Positions 16,715 to 24,218 of a stretch of 24,832 bases of DNA are shown piece after piece; the stretch's first letter is position 1; each line of letters starts with the position of its first letter. The position numbers and the translations under genes are program-made. The stretch covers positions 1-24,832 of the forward strand of contig JAVVWR010000045.1 of the NCBI GenBank assembly GCA_036652035.1, read 5' to 3'. The notes below the pieces were generated by a model. The model saw only the letters and a program-made list of their open reading frames with translations. It made no database searches and was not told the DNA's origin. The DNA comes from JAEZVV01 sp036652035. GTDB lineage: Bacteria > Pseudomonadota > Gammaproteobacteria > Burkholderiales > Burkholderiaceae_F.

Positions 16715-17440
16715 ATGACCATGCACCGTACTCCCAAGATCCTCGTCGTTGACGACGACACCCGCTTGCGCGATCTGCTGCGCCGCTACCTCGGCGAGAA
16801 CGGCTTTTCGGTCTTCGTCGCCGAGAATGCCGCCGCCATGAACCGGCTGTGGCTGCGCGAGCGTTATGACGTCCTGATCCTCGATCTGATGATGCCGGGC
16901 GAAGACGGACTCTCGGTCTTGCGCCGTCTGCGTGCCGACAAGGACGACACGCCGGTGATCATGCTCACGGCCAAGGGTGAGGATGTTGATCGCATCGTCG
17001 GGCTCGAGCTCGGCGCCGATGACTACCTGGCCAAACCCTTCAATCCGCGCGAGCTGCTGGCACGAATCCACGCCGTGCTGCGCCGCCGTCCAGCCAGCGA
17101 CGCACCGGGCGCCCCCACCCGGGAAGACGCCACCGTCACCTTCGGCGAGTTCGAACTCGACCTCGGCACGCGCAGCCTGCGCAAGAACGGCGAAGGCGTG
17201 ACGCTCACCACCGGGGAGTTCGCGGTTCTCAAGGCGTTCGCCCGCCACCCGCGCCTGCCGCTGTCACGCGACAAGCTGATGGAAATGGCGCGCGGCCGCG
17301 AATACGAGGCCTTCGACCGCTCGCTCGACGTTCAAGTCTCGCGCCTGCGCAAACTGATCGAACCCGATCCGTCCAAGCCGCGCTATATCCAGACCGTCTG
17401 GGGCCTGGGCTACGTCTTTGTTCCCGACGGCACGGTCTGA
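16715..17440 (+). CDS. ompR: OmpR-type response regulator
   Basis: This is a two-domain DNA-binding response regulator. The receiver domain starts PKILVVDDDTRLRDLL; the acidic pocket is at residues 13-14, the phospho-acceptor is Asp57 in LILDLMMPGEDG, and the switch lysine is in DYLAKPFNPREL. A short linker leads to the winged-helix domain (from about residue 140), with LTTGEFAVLKAF and DVQVSRLRKLIEPDP followed by YIQTVWGLGYVF. The 241-residue length assumes the ATG at 16715; ATG 16721 or 16691 is possible, and none has a good ribosome-binding site. The sequence is of the OmpR subgroup (RLRDLLRRYLGENGF). The kinase starts 3 bases after its stop. Confidence 0.93.
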   Translation: MTMHRTPKILVVDDDTRLRDLLRRYLGENGFSVFVAENAAAMNRLWLRERYDVLILDLMMPGEDGLSVLRRLRADKDDTPVIMLTAKGEDVDRIVGLELGADDYLAKPFNPRELLARIHAVLRRRPASDAPGAPTREDATVTFGEFELDLGTRSLRKNGEGVTLTTGEFAVLKAFARHPRLPLSRDKLMEMARGREYEAFDRSLDVQVSRLRKLIEPDPSKPRYIQTVWGLGYVFVPDGTV

Positions 17441-17443
17441 GCC

Positions 17444-18766
17444 TTGAAGCTGCGTTCACCCAGCCTCTTCTGGCGCACCTTCGGGCTGGTGCTGCTCTTG
17501 ATCGTCGCCAGCATGGCGGCGTGGCTGCAAAGCTTGCGGGTGCTTGAGCGCGCACCGCGCGCCGCCCAGGTCGCGCAACATGTGATCTCGGCCGCCAACC
17601 TCACCCGCTACGCGCTGATCTACGCCGACCCGGTCTACCGACGCGAACTGCTGGGCGCGCTGGCGGCCAACGAGGGCCTGCGGATCTTTCCGTTTGAAAC
17701 CACCGACAGCATCCAGTCACTGCCCAATGATGACTTCACCGCTCTGATCGAAGCCCAGGTTCGCGCCAAGCTCGGCCCCAAGACTCGTCTGGCCGACGCG
17801 GTCAATGGTGAGCGCGGCTTGTGGGTGAGCCTCTTGATCGACGGTGACGACTACTGGCTGATGCTCGAGCGCGATCCGCTCGAGCGCCGCCTCGGCACCC
17901 GCTGGATCGGCTGGGCCATCGCCGCGCTCTTGCTCTCCATCCTGGGGGCGCTGCTCATCACCCGCCTTTTGAACCAGCCCCTGGCACGGCTGACTCTGGC
18001 GGTGCGAGCCTTGGGCGCCGGCCAGCGACCCGCCCCCCTGCCCGAGCGTGGCCCGGCGGAGATCGAAACCGTCAACCGCAGTTTCAATCGCATGGTGGCC
18101 GATCTCGAAAAGCTCGCCGCCGACCGCGAAGTGCTGCTCGCCGGCATCAGCCACGACCTGCGCACTCCGCTCACCCGGCTGCGGCTGGAAGTCGAAATGG
18201 CTGCGGTCTGCGACGAGACCCGCGCCGCCATGACCGACGACATCGAACAGATGGACGCGATCGTGCGCCAGTTCCTCGACTACGCGCGCCAGCGGCCGGG
18301 CACCTCCACCGAGATCGAGCTTGGGCCTTTGCTCGCCGACACCCTGGCGCGGTCCCGCATCGACACCGCCGCCCACACCTCCGTCCAGCTCTCGCTGACT
18401 GCGGGCATCAAGATCCAAGGCAATCCGACCGACCTGGCGCGAGCCATCGAGAACCTGATCGTCAACGCCGATCGTTATGGCCGCGGCGCCGACACCCGAC
18501 TCGAGCTGAGCGTGGCCTTGCGACGCGAAAGCGGGCACGCCGTGATTTCGGTTGCCGACCACGGCGCCGGCATTGCAGCGGCCGAGCGCGAGCGGGTCCT
18601 GCGCCCCTTCGAGCGCGGTGAAGCCTCTCGCGGCGGCCCCAGCGGCGCCGGCCTGGGCTTGCCCATCGTCGACCGGATTGCCCGCCGCGCCGGCGGCACG
18701 CTGAGCCTGAAAGCCAATCCGCCGCACGGGCTGCTGGCGGAACTGCGTTTCCCGCTCGTCCCATGA
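17444..18766 (+). CDS. envZ: EnvZ-type sensor histidine kinase
   Basis: This inner-membrane sensor kinase is the partner of the upstream OmpR-type regulator. The 440-residue product has a first membrane helix at about 13-28, a periplasmic domain of about 120 residues, a second helix at about 153-173, a HAMP linker to about 222, and a dimerisation domain with the phospho-histidine His237 in LLAGISHDLRTPLTRLRLE. The ATPase domain holds the N box NLIVNADRYG (337-346), G1 ADHGAGI (371-377) and G2 GAGLGLPI (401-408). The start codon is TTG, 3 bases after the ompR stop. The short LFWRTF N-terminus is typical of betaproteobacterial EnvZ-like kinases. Confidence 0.92.
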   Translation: MKLRSPSLFWRTFGLVLLLIVASMAAWLQSLRVLERAPRAAQVAQHVISAANLTRYALIYADPVYRRELLGALAANEGLRIFPFETTDSIQSLPNDDFTALIEAQVRAKLGPKTRLADAVNGERGLWVSLLIDGDDYWLMLERDPLERRLGTRWIGWAIAALLLSILGALLITRLLNQPLARLTLAVRALGAGQRPAPLPERGPAEIETVNRSFNRMVADLEKLAADREVLLAGISHDLRTPLTRLRLEVEMAAVCDETRAAMTDDIEQMDAIVRQFLDYARQRPGTSTEIELGPLLADTLARSRIDTAAHTSVQLSLTAGIKIQGNPTDLARAIENLIVNADRYGRGADTRLELSVALRRESGHAVISVADHGAGIAAAERERVLRPFERGEASRGGPSGAGLGLPIVDRIARRAGGTLSLKANPPHGLLAELRFPLVP

Positions 18767-18788
18767 AAAAGGCCCGCACCAGCGGGCC
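18766..18788 (-). terminator. Rho-independent terminator of the GlsB-like gene
   Basis: On the minus strand, GGCCCGC, TGGT and GCGGGCC (18782-18788 with 18771-18777) form a perfect 7-bp stem followed by TTTTT (18766-18770). It lies 20 bases after the end of the minus-strand gene and touches the envZ stop, so the hairpin may also act on the converging envZ transcript. Confidence 0.85.
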
Positions 18789-18808
18789 CGGACGCATCGA
18801 ACGCCGCT

Positions 18809-19060
18809 TCAAGCGCGCTTGATCAGCCCGCCGATGAAAAGCAGCACCACCGCGCCCACGGTGGCCGTCACGATCGAGCCGATCATTCCGCCCGCGCTGA
18901 TTCCCAGCATTCCAAAGAGAAAACCGCCGACCACCGCGCCGATGATGCCGACAATGATGTTGCCGATCAGCCCGAAACCGCCGCCCCGCATCAGATGGCC
19001 GGCCAGCCAGCCGGCTACCGCTCCAATCGCCAGGTAAATCAGAAGGCCTGCCAGACTCAT
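18809..19060 (-). CDS. GlsB/YeaQ/YmgE family membrane protein
   Basis: This is an 83-residue, very hydrophobic, glycine-rich protein with three membrane segments (about 3-21, 27-49, 57-79). The pattern AGWLAGHLMRGGGFGLIGNIIVGIIGAVVGGFLFG, here described only in part, is the signature of the transglycosylase-associated GlsB/YeaQ/YmgE family (AGWLAGHLMRGGG at 16-28 and GNIIVGIIGAVVGG at 33-46). Family members are linked to general stress responses, but their biochemical role is unknown. A GGGGG ribosome-binding site precedes the ATG. It is probably a single-gene unit with its own terminator. Confidence 0.92.
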   Translation of the reverse strand: MSLAGLLIYLAIGAVAGWLAGHLMRGGGFGLIGNIIVGIIGAVVGGFLFGMLGISAGGMIGSIVTATVGAVVLLFIGGLIKRA

Positions 19061-19166
19061 CGCTCATCCCCCGAGTCGCGCGTCACGCGCAGAGAAATCA
19101 CTCTAGCCGCGCACCCGACCGACACCTCCCGCCAGCCTGCCCTGAATGGCACGGCTCCACCGGGGT

Positions 19167-20366
19167 TTACCGGCAGCCCACCAGCGCCGCCGCGCCAATG
19201 CCGCCCGCACCGGCGACAGCCGCCAAGCCGCGCGCCCCGGGCTTGGCTTCGAAAGAGAGATCGGCCAGCACCCGCACCAGCGCTACCGCACCCGAGGCGC
19301 CGATCGGATGGCCGCGTGCAATCCCGCCGCCATGGCGGTTGATGCGCTCGGGCTCCAAGCCCAGGCCACGACAAAAGCTCAGGCCTTGAACGGCAAAAGC
19401 GTCGTGCAGCTCAATGGCGGCCAGCTCGCTGGCCGTAACCATCCCCGCGCGTGCCAGCGCCACGCGGGTGGCGGCCTCGGCCGACAGCATCGGCTCGGCC
19501 GGATCGCCCCCCACCGACGCGCTGGCCACCCAAGCCAGACGCGGGTTCAACTCGAGCCGCTGGCACGCCGCCGGACTCGCGAGCAGAACCAGCGCCGCAC
19601 CGTCGGCCTGCGCCGAGATTGACAGCGGGCTGAGCGAACAGTCGGGCGAACCCTGCCGCAGCACCTCATCGTCAGGGCCGTTGTCAATCGGTTTGACCGC
19701 GGCTGGCATCCGCGCCGCTCGTGCCGGATCGATCGCGCGGGGATAGGCGTCGTGGGCAAGACCGGCAAGCGCGACGATCTCGGTTGCCAGCCATGCGCGG
19801 CTGGCGAGCGCCCGGGCATGGCTGGCCACGGCGTAAGCGTCCTGCTCGGCGCGAGTGATGCCGTGGCGCAGCGCGTAGCGCGCGGCGGCCTGCAGAAGAT
19901 CGGGGTCGCGGGCGGGATCGGGAGCAAACGCCGGCCGCTCGTAAGCCAGCGAGGCGGCTGAAAAATCTGCTGAGCCATCGACCGGACGCTGGATGCGGAT
20001 CGGCGAGCGGCTCCAGGCTTCGACGCCGCCGGCGACCACCACCTCGGCCTGGCCACTGGCGATCAAGCCGGCCGCCACCGCCACCGCATCCAGCCCGGCG
20101 CAGCATTGGCTATCGACCGACATGGCCGCGCACCGGTCTGGCAGGCCCGCCGCCAACGCCACCAGGCGCGCCGGATTGCCTCCCGCGCCTAAGGCATTCC
20201 CCATCACCACGGCGTCAATCGCGCTATCGGCAACCCCTGCGCGAGCCAGCAAAGCCGTGAGTACGGGAGCGGCGATCGGGTGCGGCGCGAGCGCGCGGAA
20301 CGCGCCGCCGCGTGGCGCGATCGGGCTGCGCGCCCAGCCCGCGATCAGGACAGCGGGCTCAGGCAT
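19167..20366 (-). CDS. Thiolase family protein lacking the second catalytic cysteine
   Basis: The 399-residue product has the two-domain thiolase fold. The nucleophile is Cys88 in VDSQCCAGLDAV (84-95) and the histidine is His353 in GGGIARGHPIGASGA (346-360). Two other motifs deviate. The usual NEAF is HDAF (321-324), as in SCP2-type thiolases. The usual C-terminal CxGGGxG is AGAGGIG (385-391), so the cysteine that serves as acid/base is missing. Ordinary reversible acetyl-CoA thiolysis is therefore doubtful. The start MPEPAVLIAG was chosen by homology and overlaps the ligase end by 22 bases. It is the last gene of a run with bioMNY and an acyl-CoA ligase, so a substrate linked to biotin or its precursor is inferred. 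Confidence 0.88.
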   Translation of the reverse strand: MPEPAVLIAGWARSPIAPRGGAFRALAPHPIAAPVLTALLARAGVADSAIDAVVMGNALGAGGNPARLVALAAGLPDRCAAMSVDSQCCAGLDAVAVAAGLIASGQAEVVVAGGVEAWSRSPIRIQRPVDGSADFSAASLAYERPAFAPDPARDPDLLQAAARYALRHGITRAEQDAYAVASHARALASRAWLATEIVALAGLAHDAYPRAIDPARAARMPAAVKPIDNGPDDEVLRQGSPDCSLSPLSISAQADGAALVLLASPAACQRLELNPRLAWVASASVGGDPAEPMLSAEAATRVALARAGMVTASELAAIELHDAFAVQGLSFCRGLGLEPERINRHGGGIARGHPIGASGAVALVRVLADLSFEAKPGARGLAAVAGAGGIGAAALVGCR

Positions 20367-21733
20367 GGCGAATCGCCCGCTTGCAGCCAGCGTCCAAGCA
20401 GTACGTGATCGGTCTTTCCGCTCAAGGTCTGCGGCCAGTCGGCGCAAACCAGAAACTGGCGCGGAACTTTGTAGGCCTCAAGCCGATTGCGGCACGCCGC
20501 TGCCATCGCGGCGGCGTTCGGTGCCGCACCGGGCGCAAGATGCAGCACCGCCACCACCTGCTGGCCGCGCACCGGATCGGCCAACCCGTGGACCGAAGCG
20601 GCCAGCACGTCCGGCCGCGCGGCGAGTTCGGCTTCGACCTCTTCCGGAAACAGGTTCTTGCCCTGGGTGACGATCATGCGGTTCTGGCGGCCGGCCAGGC
20701 GCAGGCGCCCCTCGGCGTCGATCCGGCCGAGGTCGCGCACCGACAGCCAGTCGCCATCGCGCACGGCGGCGGTGGCGTCGTTGGCGCCGCCGACGTAATC
20801 GGAAAACAGCATCGGGCTGCGCACGAAGATCAGGCCTGGCCCGGCGGGCGAATCGAGCGGGCGGATATCGACTTGCACGTTGGAGAAAGGCCAGCCCACG
20901 GCATCGCTGGGAGCGGCGGGGTCGGCCTCCATCCAGGCGACAAAGCTGGTCTCGGAGGCGCCATAGAACTCGACCACCCGCGCCTGCGGAAACAAGGCCT
21001 TGAGTTCAGCCGTGCGCTCCCGCATCCAGCGCGCGCCGCTGATCAGGATCAGGCCAACGGCGTCGATCGGCGCCATCCCCCGGCGCCGTGCGTGCTCGAG
21101 CAGCATCACCAGCTGGCTGGGCACCGCGACCAGACACCGGGTGCGTCCGGCTTTCAGGTCAGCCAGGGCGCGCGCCGCGGAAAAACGCTCTTGCACCACC
21201 ACGCCAGCACCGCTCCACAAGCCGAGCAACATGCCAAACAAAAACAGCGAATGAGACAGGCGGCCAGGCGCAAGCACGCAGGTGGCCGCATCCGAACCAA
21301 AGGTCTCCAGGCAGACGCGAAAGCTCTCGACCCAGGAACGATGGTCGCGGCGAAAGCCCTTGGGGGTGCCGGTGCTGCCCGAGGTAAAACCGATATAGAA
21401 CGGCGCGTCGGACGCGGGCTGGGGGAGGTGAGCGGGCAAGGCCGCGAGCGCGGCGCGCACCGAGTCGCGCGTCGCACGCGGCCAGTCCGGGTCGCCCACC
21501 GCGGCGCAGCGGCCGCTCGCGACAATGCCCAGAAACTCGACCAGCCGTTGCAACGTGCTCTGGCGATCGTCAAGCAGAACGGTCGCGGGCGCATCGGCCA
21601 ACGAGGCCGCCACTCCTTCCACCGCCGCGTTGAGCTCGGCAAAGGAAAGCGCGGTGTTGCCGTCGCTGATCGCGATCGCCGCACCGCGCTCCCGGGCCCA
21701 GCGCGCGAGCGGGGCGTGAACCCGATCACTCAT
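20345..21733 (-). CDS. AMP-forming acyl-CoA ligase linked to biotin transporter
   Basis: The 462-residue product is a compact member of the ANL superfamily, which activates a carboxylic acid as acyl-adenylate and transfers it to CoA. Motifs are complete: P-loop FTSGSTGTPKGF (116-127), YGASE (257-261), VRDLG (332-336), hinge GRQNRMIVTQGKN (348-360) and the C-terminal catalytic lysine Lys440 in TLSGKTD. It is shorter than long-chain fatty acyl-CoA synthetases (about 550). It lies 19 bases after bioY and overlaps the thiolase. The pairing ligase/thiolase/bioY matches yhfT-yhfS-yhfU of Bacillus subtilis. Pimelate or another biotin-related acid is a possible substrate, but the sequence does not prove it. 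ATG 21733 was preferred to GTG 21739. Confidence 0.85.
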   Translation of the reverse strand: MSDRVHAPLARWARERGAAIAISDGNTALSFAELNAAVEGVAASLADAPATVLLDDRQSTLQRLVEFLGIVASGRCAAVGDPDWPRATRDSVRAALAALPAHLPQPASDAPFYIGFTSGSTGTPKGFRRDHRSWVESFRVCLETFGSDAATCVLAPGRLSHSLFLFGMLLGLWSGAGVVVQERFSAARALADLKAGRTRCLVAVPSQLVMLLEHARRRGMAPIDAVGLILISGARWMRERTAELKALFPQARVVEFYGASETSFVAWMEADPAAPSDAVGWPFSNVQVDIRPLDSPAGPGLIFVRSPMLFSDYVGGANDATAAVRDGDWLSVRDLGRIDAEGRLRLAGRQNRMIVTQGKNLFPEEVEAELAARPDVLAASVHGLADPVRGQQVVAVLHLAPGAAPNAAAMAAACRNRLEAYKVPRQFLVCADWPQTLSGKTDHVLLGRWLQAGDSPCLSPLS

Positions 21734-21752
21734 CGCCACCCCACTCCAAGTA

Positions 21753-22325
21753 TTACTGCGCGATGCGGCCGCCGAAGCGCCAGTCCGGCAGGCCGCGCGC
21801 CACTGTGTGGACCACCATGGCGGCGAGCCCGCACTTGATCAGGTCACCTGGCACAAAGACCAGGGTTCCCACCAGCGCCTGGATCCAGGACATCTTGGCA
21901 ATCAGCACCAGACCCACCACGCCACAGGCATGAACCACGAGCAAGCCGCCCAGGACCGAGGCCACAAAAGCGCTGACTGCCGCGCGGCGCGGGGTGTTGA
22001 CCGGCAGATTGGCCATCGCCCAGCCGGCGATCATCGCGCCGATCGGCCAGCCGATCAGATAACCCGCCGACGGCGCAAAAAAGACTCCCAAACCGCCGCG
22101 ACCGCCCGCCAGCAAGGGCAGGCCCAGCGCCACCGCGCCCAGAAACAGCGCGAGCGCCTGCAGAGCGCGTTTGGGACCGAGCATGCAGCCCGCCAGCATC
22201 ACGCCCAAGGTCTGCACCGTAATCGGCACCCCGAGCGGGAGGTCGATCTTGGGAATCATTCCCAGCACGGCAAGCAGCGCCGCAAACAGCGAGACATAAG
22301 CGAGTGAACGGGTCGATGAGTTCAT
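21753..22325 (-). CDS. bioY: Biotin transporter substrate-binding S component BioY
   Basis: BioY is the membrane protein that binds biotin with high affinity in the energy-coupling factor transporter. The 190-residue product has six membrane helices. It contains the BioY-typical VPITVQTLGVMLAG (about 33-46), GRGGLGVFFAPSAGYLIGWP (74-95 region) and the C-terminal VFVPGDLIKCGLAAMV. The ATG at 22325 is preceded by GGA five bases upstream; a further-upstream TTG is less likely. It follows bioN by 49 bases, a gap containing a run of eight T on the coding strand. Confidence 0.95.
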   Translation of the reverse strand: MNSSTRSLAYVSLFAALLAVLGMIPKIDLPLGVPITVQTLGVMLAGCMLGPKRALQALALFLGAVALGLPLLAGGRGGLGVFFAPSAGYLIGWPIGAMIAGWAMANLPVNTPRRAAVSAFVASVLGGLLVVHACGVVGLVLIAKMSWIQALVGTLVFVPGDLIKCGLAAMVVHTVARGLPDWRFGGRIAQ

Positions 22326-22374
22326 GAAATTCCAAAAAAAATCAATCAAGCCGCGCGGACACGGATCAGCACGA

Positions 22375-22971
22375 TCAACGCCGCGGCCAACGTAACTCCA
22401 GGGTATCAGCCACCCGCTGCGCCGAGCGCAGCATGAGGATGACCATGGGGGCCACTAACCCCAGGCCGCCCGAGCGGCCCGTGCGAAGCCGGTGCGACTC
22501 CGCCAGGCGCTGCCAATGGCCAAAGAAGTGGTCGATGAAACGCAGCATCAAGGCGAGCTGGAGCGCGAGGCGATCGGTGCGAACGCCGGTGCGCGCGAGC
22601 GGCGCGAGCAGGCGTTCGATCACCTCGAGCAGCTCGGTGTAACGCGTGCTCGCACTCAAGGCCACGCCCAGCAAACAGGCGCACCATAAGCGCAGCGAAC
22701 TGGTCAGACCGACCCGAACCTGACCCTGCCAGGCATGGAAACCGATGATGAGCACGACGGCCACGGCCATGCCCAGCAAGAGCCGGCGCACGCCTGGACC
22801 GGGGCGACCGAGCGAGGCGACCACGACCGAACAGGCCAGCGCGGCGCCGCTCAGAACGTCAAGCCGCGCGACCAGGAAAAACACCGTTCCCAACACCGCG
22901 ACCAGCAGCAATTTGAGGCCGGCAGGCACCGAATGCAGCCAACTGCGGCGTTCGCGATACAAGGCTTCCAT
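22375..22971 (-). CDS. bioN: Biotin ECF transporter transmembrane T component BioN
   Basis: BioN is the EcfT-type integral membrane subunit that couples ATP hydrolysis by BioM to BioY. The 198-residue product has about four to five membrane helices, an arginine-rich cytoplasmic part and the coupling-type segment RFIDHFFGHWQRLAESHRLR (about 143-162), followed by RSAQRVADTLELR near the C-terminus, comparable to the conserved ARG-type motifs of EcfT. The ATG overlaps the bioM stop by one base (TGATG). Its identity rests on both sequence and position between bioM and bioY. Confidence 0.92.
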   Translation of the reverse strand: MEALYRERRSWLHSVPAGLKLLLVAVLGTVFFLVARLDVLSGAALACSVVVASLGRPGPGVRRLLLGMAVAVVLIIGFHAWQGQVRVGLTSSLRLWCACLLGVALSASTRYTELLEVIERLLAPLARTGVRTDRLALQLALMLRFIDHFFGHWQRLAESHRLRTGRSGGLGLVAPMVILMLRSAQRVADTLELRWPRR

Positions 22972-23735
22972 CAGTTCACCGGCGCGCCGCTGGCCACGCG
23001 CGCCATGACGTCGGCCTCGTAAACGGCGCAGACCTCGTGCCCGGGGCCATCGGCGCGCACGCGCCCATGGTCGAGCCAGATCACCCGCTCGTAGTCACTG
23101 ACGTGATGCAAGACATGAGTCGAGACCAGCAATTGTTGTGACGCACGCGCGAGCTCCGAGCGCAGCCGCGCCTGTCCAGGAAGATCGAGACTGGCAAAAG
23201 GTTCGTCGAGCAGGAGCACCTGCGGCGCTGCGATCACCAGAGCCAGCCAGCACACGTATTGGCGCTGACCTTGGCTCAAACTGCCAACCGCCCGCGGCGC
23301 CCAATCCGCCAGACCTCGAGCGGCCAGCCAATCGCGCGCCTGCGTCACGGCGACCCGACGCGAGACACCGGTCGCCGTCAGGCTGAGCGCCAGTTCTTCC
23401 TCGACCGTGGGAAAGATGATTTGCTCGTCGGCGTTCTGGAACATCAAACCGACTCGCCCCACCACCGGATGCTCGGCGTTGACGGGCTCGCCACAGGCCT
23501 CGACACGGCCCGCCCGCGGCGAATCGAGCCCGCAGATCAGACGGAACAAGCTGCTCTTGCCCGCACCGTTGTCGCCGATCAGGCCGATCCGCGCTTCGGT
23601 GAGTTCGAGCGAAAGCCCATCGAACACGGTGCTTGCACCGCGCACCAGGCTCACCTCGCGCAAGTGGATGCCGTGCTTCGGCAAAGCCTGATTGACGGTC
23701 GACGGTGGCGGTGCCGCGTGGTGAATGGCCGTCAC
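22971..23735 (-). CDS. bioM: Biotin ECF transporter ATP-binding A component BioM
   Basis: BioM is the ATPase of the biotin energy-coupling factor transporter. The 254-residue product has Walker A GDNGAGKS (54-61), Q-loop FQNADEQIIFPTVEEEL beginning at Gln100, signature LSQGQRQY (153-160), Walker B LLLDEP (174-179) and the switch His207 in VSTHVLH. The Q-loop FQNAD-Q-IIFPTVEEE is characteristic of ECF A components. The GTG start is only 3 bases after the ispF stop, so bioM is in the ispDF transcription unit. The first 20 residues are not conserved, and a later start is possible. Confidence 0.94.
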   Translation of the reverse strand: MTAIHHAAPPPSTVNQALPKHGIHLREVSLVRGASTVFDGLSLELTEARIGLIGDNGAGKSSLFRLICGLDSPRAGRVEACGEPVNAEHPVVGRVGLMFQNADEQIIFPTVEEELALSLTATGVSRRVAVTQARDWLAARGLADWAPRAVGSLSQGQRQYVCWLALVIAAPQVLLLDEPFASLDLPGQARLRSELARASQQLLVSTHVLHHVSDYERVIWLDHGRVRADGPGHEVCAVYEADVMARVASGAPVN

Positions 23736-23738
23736 CGA

Positions 23739-24218
23739 TCAGACCGCGGCGAGCAACACCACGGCCTGCGCCACGATGCCTTGCTCGCGGCCTTCAAAGC
23801 CGAGCCGCTCGTTGGTCTTGCCCTTGACATTGACCTCGCTCGCCTCGATCGCAAGGCAGGCGGCGATCGCGGTCTGCATCGCCGGCACGTGCGGCGCGAG
23901 CTTGGGGGCCTGCGCGATCACGGTCGAATCGACATTGACCACGCGCCAGCCGGCGGCGGCCACTCGCTCCATCGCGGTCTTGAGCAGTTCGCGCGAATCG
24001 GCGCCGGCATGAGCGGGATCGGTATCGGGAAACAGGCGGCCGATGTCGCCCAGGCCGGCCGCGCCCAGAAGCGCATCGGTGATCGCGTGCAACAGCACGT
24101 CGGCGTCGGAATGACCCAGCAGGCCATGGGTGTGCGGGATCTCGACCCCGCCGATCACCAGACGGCGCCCCGGCACCAGAGCGTGGACGTCGTAGCCCTG
24201 ACCGACTCGGATCTTCAT
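23739..24218 (-). CDS. ispF: 2-C-methyl-D-erythritol 2,4-cyclodiphosphate synthase
   Basis: IspF makes the cyclic diphosphate intermediate of the MEP isoprenoid pathway. The 159-residue product has normal length. The metal ligands are visible as Asp10 and His12 in GQGYDVHAL and His44 in the stretch GHSDADVLLHA. IGRLFPDTDP (about 59-68) and VKGKTNERLGFEGR (about 131-144) are also conserved. The ATG overlaps the ispD stop by four bases (ATGA), so ispD and ispF are translationally coupled. Confidence 0.97.
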   Translation of the reverse strand: MKIRVGQGYDVHALVPGRRLVIGGVEIPHTHGLLGHSDADVLLHAITDALLGAAGLGDIGRLFPDTDPAHAGADSRELLKTAMERVAAAGWRVVNVDSTVIAQAPKLAPHVPAMQTAIAACLAIEASEVNVKGKTNERLGFEGREQGIVAQAVVLLAAV

